Shown piece by piece: positions 1 through 8,420 of a stretch of 64,000 nucleotides of DNA. Below the pieces are notes generated by a model, which was not told the DNA's origin, made no database searches, and was given only the letters and a program-made list of their open reading frames with translations. Origin of the DNA: Acidovorax sp. DW039 (GTDB lineage: Bacteria > Pseudomonadota > Gammaproteobacteria > Burkholderiales > Burkholderiaceae_C); assembly GCF_037101375.1 (NCBI RefSeq), contig NZ_AP029019.1, forward strand, positions 4,517,001-4,581,000, in the 5' to 3' direction. The translations under genes were made by a program, and so were the position numbers. Each line of letters opens with the position of its first letter. The first letter of the stretch is position 1.

Positions 1-399
1 GGCCTGGGAAGACAGCACATCCATGCTCTGCGCCCGGGTGGTGCGCGGGGCGGCCTCCAGGGCATAGGCCGTGACACCTGCCGCAGCCAGGCGCTGCAGG
101 CCTGCCGCATCAAAAGGGTTGAGCATGCCCACCAAGGTCGTGCCCGCACGCAAGCGAGGTGCTTCAGATTCTGTGGGGCAGCGCACCTTGAGCACCAGTT
201 GGGCACCCCAAGCGCCAGCGGCGTCGGTGATTTCCGCCCCTGCGGCTTCGTAGGCGGCGTCCGGGGCGCTCGCGGCCAGGCCTGCGCCCGCCTCCACTCG
301 CACCTGATGCCCCATGGCCTGGAGCTTCTTGACGGTTTCCGGAGTGGCTGCAACCCGGGTTTCTCCGGCCACTGTCTCCGCTGGCACGCCTATGAACAT
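1..399 (-). CDS. pntA: NAD(P) transhydrogenase subunit alpha, N-terminal part (cut by window edge)
   Basis: The reverse strand encodes about 133 residues beginning MFIGVPAETVAGETRVAATP, the typical N-terminus of the alanine dehydrogenase/PntA N-terminal domain. The ATG at 399-397 follows a GAGGAG ribosome-binding site 5 bases upstream. The frame stays open to base 1, so the NAD(H)-binding Rossmann half lies outside the window. PntA forms the soluble NAD(H)-binding part of the proton-translocating transhydrogenase, which makes NADPH at the expense of the proton gradient. An alanine dehydrogenase cannot be fully excluded from this fragment, but the GETRVAATPETVKKL pattern fits PntA best. Confidence 0.85.
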   Translation of the reverse strand, partial: MFIGVPAETVAGETRVAATPETVKKLQAMGHQVRVEAGAGLAASAPDAAYEAAGAEITDAAGAWGAQLVLKVRCPTESEAPRLRAGTTLVGMLNPFDAAGLQRLAAAGVTAYALEAAPRTTRAQSMDVLSSQA

Positions 400-551
400 G
401 TCATCTCCTCGCGTTGGGGAACCCGGTGAACGTTCAGATTTCTGAACGGGAGCTTACATGAACTTCCCTAAGGCGAGATGGGGGTCGATCCCCACTTTGC
501 TGCGTTATGTCAGGCGCTGAACACAGAGAACACGCACCTGCGCGCAGCCAC

Positions 552-589
552 AAAAAAGCCCGGTAGCCACCAAGTGACTCCGGGCTTTT
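552..589 (-). terminator. Rho-independent terminator downstream of fba
   Basis: The arms AAAAGCCCGG (553-562) and CCGGGCTTTT (580-589) form a 10-bp stem. On the minus strand the distal arm runs into a T-run (the A-run at 552-557 on the plus strand). The hairpin lies about 60 bases past the fba stop codon and should end the fba transcript. Confidence 0.8.
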
Positions 590-649
590 CAAATGGAATG
601 GCGGCCACCTCATGCAGCGCATGGGGTGGCCACCCAATGCGATCAGATG

Positions 650-1714
650 TCAGTTCACGACCTGTGCCAGGGCACCCGAGGCGTACTGCGCGGCAATCTG
701 CTGCAGGCTCAGGCCCTTGATCTTGGAGCCCTGGCCTTCGCAGCCGAACTCCAGATAACGTTGCTTGCACACCTGCTTGGCGGCCTCGCGGGCGGGCTTG
801 AGCCATTCGCGGGCGTCAAACTTGTCGGGGTTCTCGGCCAGGAACTTGCGCACCGCGCCGGTCATGGCCAAGCGGATGTCGGTGTCGATGTTGATCTTGC
901 GAACGCCGTGCTTGATGGCTTCCTGGATCTCGGCCACGGGCACGCCGTAGGTTTCTTTCATCTTGCCGCCGTACTGGTTGATGATGGCCAGCAGCTCCTG
1001 GGGCACAGAAGACGAGCCGTGCATCACCAGATGGGTGTTGGGGATGCGTGCGTGGATTTCCTTGACGCGGCTGATGGCCAGGATGTCGCCTGTGGGCGGA
1101 CGGCTGAACTTGTAGGCGCCGTGGCTGGTACCAATGGCAATCGCCAGCGCATCCAGCTGGGTGGCCTTGACGAACTGGGCGGCTTCCTCAGGGTCGGTCA
1201 GCATCTGGCTGTGGTCCAGCTTGCCTTCAGCGCCAATGCCGTCTTCCTCGCCTGCATCGCCGGTTTCCAGGTTGCCCAGGCAGCCGAGTTCACCCTCCAC
1301 CGTGACGCCTACCTTGTGCGCCATTTCAACGACCTTGCGGGTCACGTCCACGTTGTAGTCAAAGGACGAAGGCGTCTTGCCGTCTTCCATCAGCGAGCCG
1401 TCCATCATGACCGAGCCAAAGCCCAACTCGATGGCGCCCTGGCAGACCTTGGGCGATGTGCCGTGGTCCTGGTGCATCACCAGCGGGATGTGGGGGAAGG
1501 ACTCGACGGCGGCCTGGATCAGGTGCTTGATGAAGGGCTCGCCAGCGTATTTGCGGGCACCTGCGCTGGCCTGCAGGATCACGGGGGCGCCCACCTCGTC
1601 GGCAGCAGCCATCACGGCCTGCACCTGTTCCAGGTTGTTCACGTTGAAGGCGGGGATGCCATAGCCGTGGATAGCGGCATGGTCAAGCAGTTCGCGCATG
1701 GAAACGAGAGGCAT
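650..1714 (-). CDS. fba: Class II fructose-bisphosphate aldolase
   Basis: 354 aa. It cleaves fructose 1,6-bisphosphate to dihydroxyacetone phosphate and glyceraldehyde 3-phosphate, or runs the reverse reaction, in the cytoplasm. The N-terminus [12 protein letters not shown] and the zinc-site motif HQDHGTS (residues 81-87) mark class II. The next helix [15 protein letters not shown] and the loop [15 protein letters not shown] also match the long, CbbA-like form. The start ATG at 1714 follows an AGGAG sequence. The gene is apparently monocistronic, with its own terminator. Other glycolytic genes (pyk, tkt, gap) lie within 13 kb. Confidence 0.97.
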   Translation of the reverse strand: MPLVSMRELLDHAAIHGYGIPAFNVNNLEQVQAVMAAADEVGAPVILQASAGARKYAGEPFIKHLIQAAVESFPHIPLVMHQDHGTSPKVCQGAIELGFGSVMMDGSLMEDGKTPSSFDYNVDVTRKVVEMAHKVGVTVEGELGCLGNLETGDAGEEDGIGAEGKLDHSQMLTDPEEAAQFVKATQLDALAIAIGTSHGAYKFSRPPTGDILAISRVKEIHARIPNTHLVMHGSSSVPQELLAIINQYGGKMKETYGVPVAEIQEAIKHGVRKINIDTDIRLAMTGAVRKFLAENPDKFDAREWLKPAREAAKQVCKQRYLEFGCEGQGSKIKGLSLQQIAAQYASGALAQVVN

Positions 1715-1815
1715 GGTCGAGGAGTCCTGTGGGTAAGTGAAGAGGGCACCGTAGGCCGCGGCGGCCAGGCAATTTATTCAAGCGGCTTTGGTAACCGCCT
1801 GGTAACTCGGCCATT

Positions 1816-3264
1816 TTACCCGCGTGGGCTTGCCGCCTCTGTAGGAAAAGTCAGCCGAAAGCAGGTGGTAAACGGTGCAGGGGCTGCGGCACGCCCAAAC
1901 TCCGCCTGATGTACCCAGGCTACCCGGGACACGATCTCATGGCCCAGATGCAGGCTGTCCACCGGGACGGGCCTGGTCTGCATTCCTTCACCGTCGGCAG
2001 GGTGTGCCCGCGCCCTCTGGCCGTCGTCACACACCTGCAGCCAGATGCCGCGCTGCAGCGGGCTTGCAACGCCCTCCTCAGCCACCTCTCCGCCCTCCGG
2101 GGCCATCACCACCTGTACGGCGATGCGTGTCCCGGAGGGCGTGTGCTTGAGAGCGTTCTCGATGAGGTTGCGCAGCACCAACTCCAGCAGCACAGGGTGG
2201 CCCTGCACGGTCACGCTGTCCGGTGCCATCACCTCCAGTTCGTCGCCCCGCTGCCATGCGGCCTGCGCATATTCGGCGCACACCGCACGGGCCAGCGCCA
2301 CCAGATCCACCGGGGTCTTGGCTTCATACATCTCAGCGCGGCTGGTGCGCGCCAGCGCCAGCAACTGGTTGAGCACATGCCCTGCGCGCAGGGCATCTTG
2401 CCGGATGCGGTCCAGCGCTTCCCGCTGGGCATGCTCATCCAGCCCGCCATCCAGGGCACTGGCCTGCAGGGCGATGGACGACAGCGGAGTCCGCAACTCG
2501 TGGGCCACTTCGTTGGCCAGGCGGCGCTCGCGCACCAGCGCCTCCTGCTGCCTCTCCAGCAGCGTATTGATGGATGCCACCACCGAGGCAAATTCACTCC
2601 ACGCATGGCGCTGCGCCAGCCGTTGCTGTGAAGAGACGTCCAGCGCAGCCACATCGGCAGAAAGGTCGTACAGCGGCCTCAAGCCCCGGCGCAAGGCAAG
2701 CCCCAGGGCCAGGGCCACCACAGGCAGCAGCCACAGGCCCGGCTCGATCATCTGCTCGGCGATGTCTTCCGCCAGATCGTCCCGCTCCTGCAGCTGCACC
2801 AGCACCATGATCTTGCGAAGGTGTTCGGCATCCCATTGCGAAAAGCTGCGCCAGGGCTTGGCATCCGGCCCCAGATGAATGTTCTTGAATCCTTCGTCCG
2901 GCGAGAACGGGGGGACCGGCACATCGCCACTGATGGACAACAGCTTGCCTTCAGCATCCCACTGCACCACGCTGAGGGACTGCTGATAGTCATGCGCCTT
3001 GAGCCAGGGCATGGGCGCGCGCTGGGTTTGACGACTGGCATCCACAGCTTCGGTAGCACGCACATTCAGCAACAATGCCGCCACACTGGCCAAGTGCCCG
3101 TCGGTCAGCTCGTCGGCTTCGTGAACCCCTGTCTTGTAGCCAATCACCACAAAGCTGATCCATACCAGCATCAAGGCCCCCAGCGACCACAGCAACAGCT
3201 GGCGGGTCAGCGAGGATCGGCGCGGAGCAGACTGCGGGTCGGCGGCAAGCTCTGGCTTGCTCAT
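1816..3264 (-). CDS. Sensor histidine kinase (QseC/TctE-like)
   Basis: 482 aa inner-membrane kinase. TM1 spans about residues 22-42 and TM2 about 177-194, enclosing a periplasmic sensor of about 135 residues. A HAMP-like linker follows, then the dimerisation H-box VAHELRTPL with phospho-acceptor H255. The N-box is present (NLIENALKHTP). The rest of the ATP lid is unusual: the D-box reads VCDDG, no F-box is seen, and the G2 segment reads SLHLGHEIV rather than GxGLGLxIV. The gene overlaps the upstream response regulator by 4 bases (ATGA), so the two are translationally coupled. The signal sensed is unknown. Confidence 0.88.
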   Translation of the reverse strand: MSKPELAADPQSAPRRSSLTRQLLLWSLGALMLVWISFVVIGYKTGVHEADELTDGHLASVAALLLNVRATEAVDASRQTQRAPMPWLKAHDYQQSLSVVQWDAEGKLLSISGDVPVPPFSPDEGFKNIHLGPDAKPWRSFSQWDAEHLRKIMVLVQLQERDDLAEDIAEQMIEPGLWLLPVVALALGLALRRGLRPLYDLSADVAALDVSSQQRLAQRHAWSEFASVVASINTLLERQQEALVRERRLANEVAHELRTPLSSIALQASALDGGLDEHAQREALDRIRQDALRAGHVLNQLLALARTSRAEMYEAKTPVDLVALARAVCAEYAQAAWQRGDELEVMAPDSVTVQGHPVLLELVLRNLIENALKHTPSGTRIAVQVVMAPEGGEVAEEGVASPLQRGIWLQVCDDGQRARAHPADGEGMQTRPVPVDSLHLGHEIVSRVAWVHQAEFGRAAAPAPFTTCFRLTFPTEAASPRG

Positions 3265-3968
3265 GCTGGCTCCTGCGGGATGAAGTAACCCACGCCCCGC
3301 ATCGTCTGGATGCTGCCGCTGCCCAGCTTGCGGCGCAGGTGGTGGATATGTACTTCCACGGCATTGCTCTCGACAGCACTGTCCCAGCCATAGAGGCGCT
3401 CTTCAATCTGCTGGCGTGAAAGCACCCTTCCACGGGACTCCAGCAACACCAGCAACACGGAGTATTCCCGGGGCGACATCTCGACCAATTGCCCCTTCAG
3501 GCGCACGGTGTGGGCAGCCGGGTCCAGCTCCATATCGCCATGAACGATGGTGGGCGATGCCCGCCCGGCGGCCCGCCGCAGTAGGGCGCGCAAGCGGGCG
3601 TCCAGCTCATCTATGTCAAACGGTTTGACAAGATAGTCGTCGGCCCCCTGGTCCAGACCGGAAATCCGCTGGCTGACCTGATCGCGCGCCGTCACGATCA
3701 GCACCGGGATGGACGGGTCGGGCAATCCGGGCTTGAGCGGCGTTGCCACCGGTCGGTGCCGAATGCGTTTGAGCAGCTCGCTCCCGTCTCCATCGGACAG
3801 ACCAAGGTCCAGAAGCACCGCGTCAAAGCGCTCTGCCCTCAAAGCACTCCAGCTGCTGCTCACGCCATCACACACATCCACGGCATAGCCGCGCTGCTGC
3901 AAATTGGCGCGCAGGCCAGCAGCGATGCCCGTATCGTCTTCAACCACAAGAATTCGCATGCCGTCCAT
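3261..3968 (-). CDS. OmpR-family response regulator (QseB/PmrA-like)
   Basis: 235 aa. A receiver domain (acidic pair ED at 10-12, phospho-acceptor D54 in LLDLGL, K115 in LVKPF) is followed by a winged-helix effector domain containing SPREYSVLLVLL and VEVHIHHLRRKL. The receiver carries an insertion of roughly 10 residues (RPVATPLKPGLPDP) before the fourth strand. ATG at 3968 is taken as the start; a second ATG three codons in is possible. It is cotranscribed with the kinase. The divergent PAP2 genes have a PmrA/QseB-like direct repeat upstream of their start and are the likely local targets. Confidence 0.93.
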   Translation of the reverse strand: MDGMRILVVEDDTGIAAGLRANLQQRGYAVDVCDGVSSSWSALRAERFDAVLLDLGLSDGDGSELLKRIRHRPVATPLKPGLPDPSIPVLIVTARDQVSQRISGLDQGADDYLVKPFDIDELDARLRALLRRAAGRASPTIVHGDMELDPAAHTVRLKGQLVEMSPREYSVLLVLLESRGRVLSRQQIEERLYGWDSAVESNAVEVHIHHLRRKLGSGSIQTMRGVGYFIPQEPA

Positions 3969-4017
3969 TGTCGCCGGGAGCGATCAACTGGCCTCCATGG
4001 CTGCGGGGACGGCACTA

Positions 4018-4130
4018 AGAGCGGCTAACACAACCCCCCTGGCGTCGTTGTTCCGTCTTGTCGTACTGCTGTACTGCCTGCGACGGAACGCCTAGCCAGG
4101 GCCGCTTCGCTGGGTCGTGTTAGCCGCTCT
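4018..4130. repeat. Dispersed palindromic repeat, family A, copy 1
   Basis: Perfect 14-base terminal inverted repeats AGAGCGGCTAACAC (4018-4031) and GTGTTAGCCGCTCT (4117-4130) enclose an inner palindrome GTTCCGTC/GACGGAAC with the core GTACTGCCTGCGACG. Related copies lie at 36281-36379 and 45991-46104. This copy sits between divergent transcription units. Confidence 0.8.
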
Positions 4131-4168
4131 AAACAGCAGAAATGCAAACTATTTACAACTTTTAGCAA

Positions 4169-4185
4169 TTTAAGAAGACGTTAAG
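4169..4185 (+). promoter_or_regulatory. Candidate PmrA/QseB-type binding box
   Basis: The direct repeat TTTAAG-AAGAC-GTTAAG matches the published pattern YTTAAK-N5-YTTAAK at 11 of 12 positions. It lies 14-30 bases upstream of the first PAP2 start codon and faces the OmpR-family regulator. Binding is inferred only. Confidence 0.5.
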
Positions 4186-4199
4186 AACGCATTTTTAGA

Positions 4200-4964
4200 G
4201 TGCGAGGCATGTTGAAGACCTCCGCCCCCCCTATTCGCCCCTCTGCAGGCAACCGGACACTGCTGGCCTGGACCATCGCCAGCTTTTGCGCCCTGATCCT
4301 GTGGGACGCTTTGGGGCAGGACATGGCATTGGCCCGACTGTTCGGCACGGATTCCGGCTTTCCCATGCGCGAGCAGTGGTTCTTTGTGCAGGTGATGCAT
4401 GAAGGCGCGCGCAGGCTCGGGTGGGTGGTGGTGCTGCTTCTGGCTCTGGGCGTGTGGTGGCCACGGGGCGCACTTCGCCAGCTGGCCCTGGCAGAGCGCA
4501 TGCAGCTGGCCAGCAGTGCGCTGGTAGCTTTGGCCACCATCAGCATCTTGAAGAACCTGAGCAACACCAGCTGCCCTTGGGACCTTGCCGAGTTTGGTGG
4601 CGTGGCTCGCCACATTTCACACTGGGCACTGGGGGTGCTGGATGGCGGTGGCGGCCACTGCTTTCCTGCAGGCCATGCCTCTGCCGGCTTCGCTTTTCTG
4701 GGTGGCTATTTCGCGCTGCGGCGTGAGCACGCTCTGGCTGCACGCATCTGGCTCGGTGCAGCGCTGATCGCGGGCTTTGTGCTCGGTGGCGCGCAGCAGG
4801 TACGCGGCGCCCATTTCATGAGTCACACACTCTGGACAGGCTGGTTCTGCTGGACCGCTGGCTGGCTGTGGGACATCGCATTCCAGGTCTGGAAACAACG
4901 CGCTGCCTTTCTGGACAGCAATCCCGCCACTTTCAACTCCACCCAAGAACGTGCTCACTTTTGA
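4200..4964 (+). CDS. PAP2-family membrane phosphatase
   Basis: 254 aa with several hydrophobic segments (about 21-38, 73-87, 102-118, 183-200, 208-226). The three PAP2 signatures are recognisable in diverged form: KNLSNTSCPWDL for the KX6RP motif, PAGHASAGF (156-164) for PSGH, and VRGAHFMSHTLWTGW for SRX5HX3D, with H209 the catalytic candidate. Related proteins act on lipid phosphates such as lipid A, undecaprenyl diphosphate or phosphatidylglycerol phosphate at the periplasmic face. The start may be GTG 4200 or ATG 4209. The gene overlaps a second PAP2 gene by 14 bases, forming a two-gene unit. Confidence 0.85.
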   Translation: MRGMLKTSAPPIRPSAGNRTLLAWTIASFCALILWDALGQDMALARLFGTDSGFPMREQWFFVQVMHEGARRLGWVVVLLLALGVWWPRGALRQLALAERMQLASSALVALATISILKNLSNTSCPWDLAEFGGVARHISHWALGVLDGGGGHCFPAGHASAGFAFLGGYFALRREHALAARIWLGAALIAGFVLGGAQQVRGAHFMSHTLWTGWFCWTAGWLWDIAFQVWKQRAAFLDSNPATFNSTQERAHF

Positions 4965-5553
4965 CCGCAGCCTCTTCGAGGCCATCAACGCAGGCCCCTC
5001 TACTCCCCTTTTCTGGATTGACGCTGCACGCTGGATTTCTGTCACCCTGCCGGTATGGGCCGGAATCGCTCTGCTGGCGTGGGCCGTTCTGGGAAGCAAG
5101 GAGCACCGATGGGTGATTTGCAAAGCGCTGGTGGCCATGGGCGCCACCTGGATAGGCGTACACCTGCTGCGCTGGGGTGTGCCAGCCCCAAGACCTGCGC
5201 AACTGGGGGTTGGAATCCAGTGGCTGGATCACGCGGCGCGGGCAGGTTTTCCCAGCATGCATGCCGCCCAGGCTTTTGCTCTGGCCACCTGTCTTGCGCT
5301 AGGCCAGCTTCCACGCATTGCCACAGCAGCTTTTGCCATAGCGACCGCCATTGCCTGGAGCCGCGTTTTTCTGGGCGTCCACTTTCCTCTGGACGTGCTG
5401 GCAGGCGCTACGACCGGCCTGCTGGCCGCTGGCGCGGTGAACTGGGCTTGGCTGGGGGCCAGCCAGTCACTGCAGAGCGGCCCCCTCAGCTGGCAACGCA
5501 AATTTTCAGCATATTCGTCCCACCTGGCGCGCCCATGGGCTCGCCGCAGGTGA
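4951..5553 (+). CDS. PAP2-family phosphatase, undecaprenyl-diphosphatase-like
   Basis: 200 aa with the canonical PAP2 motifs. These are LLRWGVPAPRP (KX6RP variant), FPSMHAAQAF (PSGH variant with Met) and SRVFLGVHFPLDVLAG (complete SRX5HX3D). BcrC/YbjG-type members dephosphorylate undecaprenyl diphosphate for cell-wall carrier recycling. The GTG start overlaps the upstream PAP2 gene by 14 bases. The last 22 codons (5486-5553) are antisense to the 3' end of pyk, so the two convergent genes overlap by 68 bases. The tail KFSAYSSHLARPWARRR is therefore probably not conserved. Confidence 0.87.
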   Translation: MLTFDRSLFEAINAGPSTPLFWIDAARWISVTLPVWAGIALLAWAVLGSKEHRWVICKALVAMGATWIGVHLLRWGVPAPRPAQLGVGIQWLDHAARAGFPSMHAAQAFALATCLALGQLPRIATAAFAIATAIAWSRVFLGVHFPLDVLAGATTGLLAAGAVNWAWLGASQSLQSGPLSWQRKFSAYSSHLARPWARRR

Positions 5554-6922
5554 TGGCGTAGACATCGCCCTTTTGCACGATGTTGCGGCTCTTGAGGTGG
5601 CGCTCTGCCTGCTCCAGGGCCGTGTCACGGTCGGCACTGGTGTCCATCAGCAAGGGGCGCACGTTGCGGTACATGGCCATCTTGCGCTGCGTTGCAATCT
5701 TGGGGGTGAGCGCGTAGATCGGGATGTGGATGCGGTGGCGGCTCATCCACAACGCCGTGGCGCCGCTGTCCGTCATGGCCACAATCGCCTTGGCACCCAG
5801 ATGGTGGGCCGTGAACAACGCCCCCATGGCAATGGACTGGTCGATGCGACCAAAAGTCTGGCCGGTGAAGTCGGCATCCTGCGGGTGGTCTTCTGCGGCC
5901 TCGGCGGCAGCGCAGATGGTGGCCATCTCGGTCACTGTCTCCAGCGGGAACTTGCCCGCGGCTGTTTCAGCACTCAGCATCACGGCGTCCGTGCCATCCA
6001 GCACAGCGTTGGCCACGTCACTCACCTCGGCACGGGTGGGCACGGGGTTGGTGATCATGCTTTCCATCATCTGCGTAGCCGTGATGACAACCTTGTCCAT
6101 GTCGCGGGCCATGCGGATCATTTTCTTTTGCAGCGCGGGCACGGCTGCGTTGCCCACTTCCACCGCCAGATCGCCACGCGCCACCATGATGCCGTCGCTG
6201 GCACGCAGGATGGACTCCAGGTGAGGGATCGCCTCGGCACGTTCAATCTTGGCGATCAGACCGGGCTTGTGGCGAAACTCGGCCGCCGCCACGTTGCACA
6301 GCTGGCGGGCCATTTCCATGTCGGTGGCGTTCTTGGGAAAGCTCACTGCCACGTAGTCGGCTTGGAAGCTCATGGCCGTGCGGATGTCTTCCATGTCCTT
6401 GGCGGTGAGCGCGGGTGCCGTGAGGCCGCCGCCTTGCTTGTTGATACCTTTGTTGTTGGACAGCTCACCACCCAGCTTGACCGTGGTGTGCACCTGCTCG
6501 CCACGCACGGCATCTACCGTCAGCACGATGAGACCGTCGTTCAGCAACAGCAGATCGCCAGCCTTCACGTCGCGGGGCAATTCCTTGTAATCCAGCCCCA
6601 CGCCATTGATATCGCCAAGCTCGGTGCGGGAGGCATCCAGCACAAACTTGGCTCCGGGTTCCAGAAAGACTTTGCCTTCAGCAAACTTGCCCACACGGAT
6701 CTTGGGGCCCTGCAGGTCGGCCATGATGGCCACTTCACGCCCGGCGCGCTGGGCGGCCGCGCGCACCGTGGCAGCGCGGTCAATGTGATCCTGGGCCTTG
6801 CCGTGGCTGAAGTTCAGCCGCACCACGTTCACACCCGCTCGGATCATTGCCTCGAGCAATTGCGGGTCGCTCGAAGCGGGGCCCAGGGTGGCAACGATCT
6901 TGGTGGCGCGGCGAATGGCCAT
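5486..6922 (-). CDS. pyk: Pyruvate kinase
   Basis: 478 aa. It transfers phosphate from phosphoenolpyruvate to ADP, the last step of glycolysis. Visible signatures are TKIVATLGPASS at the N-terminus, LNFSHG, the active-site block IAKIERAEAI, VARGDLAVE and ITATQMMESM, and the GTDAVMLSAETAAGKFP domain. The C-terminal allosteric domain ends GTNMLKICVAS. ATG 6922 is the only start giving a standard N-terminus. A large imperfect inverted repeat just upstream (6941-6984) may be an operator. The 3' end overlaps the convergent PAP2 gene. Confidence 0.97.
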   Translation of the reverse strand: MAIRRATKIVATLGPASSDPQLLEAMIRAGVNVVRLNFSHGKAQDHIDRAATVRAAAQRAGREVAIMADLQGPKIRVGKFAEGKVFLEPGAKFVLDASRTELGDINGVGLDYKELPRDVKAGDLLLLNDGLIVLTVDAVRGEQVHTTVKLGGELSNNKGINKQGGGLTAPALTAKDMEDIRTAMSFQADYVAVSFPKNATDMEMARQLCNVAAAEFRHKPGLIAKIERAEAIPHLESILRASDGIMVARGDLAVEVGNAAVPALQKKMIRMARDMDKVVITATQMMESMITNPVPTRAEVSDVANAVLDGTDAVMLSAETAAGKFPLETVTEMATICAAAEAAEDHPQDADFTGQTFGRIDQSIAMGALFTAHHLGAKAIVAMTDSGATALWMSRHRIHIPIYALTPKIATQRKMAMYRNVRPLLMDTSADRDTALEQAERHLKSRNIVQKGDVYAITCGEPMGAPGGTNMLKICVAS

Positions 6923-6940
6923 GGTGTGTCTCTTTCGCGT

Positions 6941-6984
6941 GGATGTAATCGGGTTTCAATTTTCACACGAAACCGGTTACATCC
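6941..6984. promoter_or_regulatory. Imperfect inverted repeat upstream of pyk, possible operator
   Basis: GGATGTAATCGGGTTTC (6941-6957) and GAAACCGGTTACATCC (6969-6984) are inverted repeats differing by one base insertion, separated by 11 bases. The half-site GAAACCGGTTACA resembles operators of LacI-family sugar regulators. The repeat begins 18 bases upstream of the pyk start codon, a position suited to repression. The cognate regulator is not in the window. Confidence 0.45.
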
Positions 6985-7028
6985 CCGTTACCAGAAAACC
7001 CTGACAGACGCACCGGGAACCCCGGGGC

Positions 7029-8420
7029 TCAGTTGCGCATCAGTGCCTCAATCTCGTCGGCATCCACGGGCACATCGCGGGTGATGACTTCGCAGCCACC
7101 TTCCGTGACCACGGCATCGTCCTCGATGCGGATTCCAATGTTCCAGAATGCCTCTGGCACTCCTTCGGCGGGGCGCACATAGATGCCGGGCTCGATGGTG
7201 AGCACCATGCCGGGTCGCAGCACACGGCTGGGGCGGTTGGTGATGGTTTCGCCCGACAGCGGGTCTTTGCGCTCGCTGGTGTTGCCCACCTCGCCCGGCT
7301 CCACGTAGCTGCCACAGTCGTGCACATCCATGCCCAGCCAGTGGCTGGTGCGGTGCATGTAGAACTGGAAGTAGGCGCGCTTTTCGATTACGTCCTGCGC
7401 CGTACCCAGCTTGTTCTTGTCCAGCAGGCCCAGGTCGAGCATGCCTTGCGCCAACACGGCCACCGTGGCGTCGTGCGGGGCGTTGAAACGCCTCCCCGCC
7501 TTGGTGGCCTCCACGGCGGCCACCTGGCTTTGCAGCACCAGGTCATACAGCGCACGCTGCGGGCCAGTGAACTTGCCGTTGGCCGGGAAGGTGCGGGTGA
7601 TGTCGCTGGCGTAGCCATCGAGTTCGCACCCGGCGTCAATCAGCACCAGTTCGCCGTCGCGCACCGGGGCGGCGTCGGCGCGGTAGTGCAGCACACAGGC
7701 GTTGGCCCCTGCCGCAACGATGGAGCCGTAGGCAGGGTACTGTGAGCCGCCCTCACGGAAGGCGTGCAGCAGCTCGGCATCCAAGTGGTATTCGCGCACA
7801 TCCTGCCCGGCGCGCAGCATGCGGGCCGAGCGCTGCATGGCGCGGATGTGGGCCTGCGCGCTGATCTGGCTGGCGCGGCGCATGATGTCCAGCTCGTGCT
7901 CGTCCTTGATCAGCCGCATCTCGTCCAGCAACGTACAGGCATCGCTTTGCTGCGCCGGGCACATGGCACCGTAGCGCACGCGGGCCCGCACCGCATTGAG
8001 CCACCCTTCTACCCGGGCTGCCAGACCGGCATGCGTGGCAAAGGGGTACCACACGCAACTGCGGCTTTCCAGCAGGCGGGGCAGTTGGGCATCCAGCACG
8101 GCAGAGGACTGAGCGTCATCCACACCCAAGGCCGCAGGCGCTGCGGCAGGGCCCAGGCGATAGCCGTCCCAGATTTCACGCTCCAGATCCTTGGGCTGGC
8201 AAAACAGCGTGCTGTGGCCTTCGGCCGTCAGCACAAGCACCGCGCCCGGCTCGGTGAAGCCGGTCAGGTAGTAGAAATAGCTGTCGTGCCGGTAGATGAA
8301 ATCGGTGTCCCGGTTGCGCGGGCGTTCGGGCGCAGTGGGGATGATGGCGATGCCGCCAGCGCCCAGCATGGAAGCGAGGCGTGCGCGGCGCTGGGCGTAG
8401 ATGGATTGCGTTGCATTCAT
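7029..8420 (-). CDS. pepP: Xaa-Pro aminopeptidase (aminopeptidase P, M24B)
   Basis: 463 aa from ATG 8420 (MNATQSIYAQRRARL). An ORF extension to 8504 exists but looks non-coding. The protein removes N-terminal residues preceding proline. The N-terminal creatinase-like domain (RDTDFIYRHDSYFYYLTGF) is followed by the pita-bread domain. Its metal ligands appear in order: IDAGCELDGYASDITRTF (two Asp), HRTSHWLGMDVHDC (His), TIEPGIYV (Glu) and GIRIEDDAVVTEGG (Glu). Length and motifs are those of proteobacterial PepP. In E. coli pepP clusters with ubiH; here it stands alone. Confidence 0.95.
   Translation of the reverse strand: MNATQSIYAQRRARLASMLGAGGIAIIPTAPERPRNRDTDFIYRHDSYFYYLTGFTEPGAVLVLTAEGHSTLFCQPKDLEREIWDGYRLGPAAAPAALGVDDAQSSAVLDAQLPRLLESRSCVWYPFATHAGLAARVEGWLNAVRARVRYGAMCPAQQSDACTLLDEMRLIKDEHELDIMRRASQISAQAHIRAMQRSARMLRAGQDVREYHLDAELLHAFREGGSQYPAYGSIVAAGANACVLHYRADAAPVRDGELVLIDAGCELDGYASDITRTFPANGKFTGPQRALYDLVLQSQVAAVEATKAGRRFNAPHDATVAVLAQGMLDLGLLDKNKLGTAQDVIEKRAYFQFYMHRTSHWLGMDVHDCGSYVEPGEVGNTSERKDPLSGETITNRPSRVLRPGMVLTIEPGIYVRPAEGVPEAFWNIGIRIEDDAVVTEGGCEVITRDVPVDADEIEALMRN

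Noticed and set aside
593..1909. 438-codon open frame antisense to fba
   Set aside because: It is a shadow of high-GC codon usage in fba: rich in His, Gly, Val and Leu, with no ribosome-binding site or motif.
5573..7084. 503-codon open frame antisense to pyk
   Set aside because: Composition is typical of an antisense shadow (His/Gly/Val-rich) and it fully overlaps a well-supported gene.
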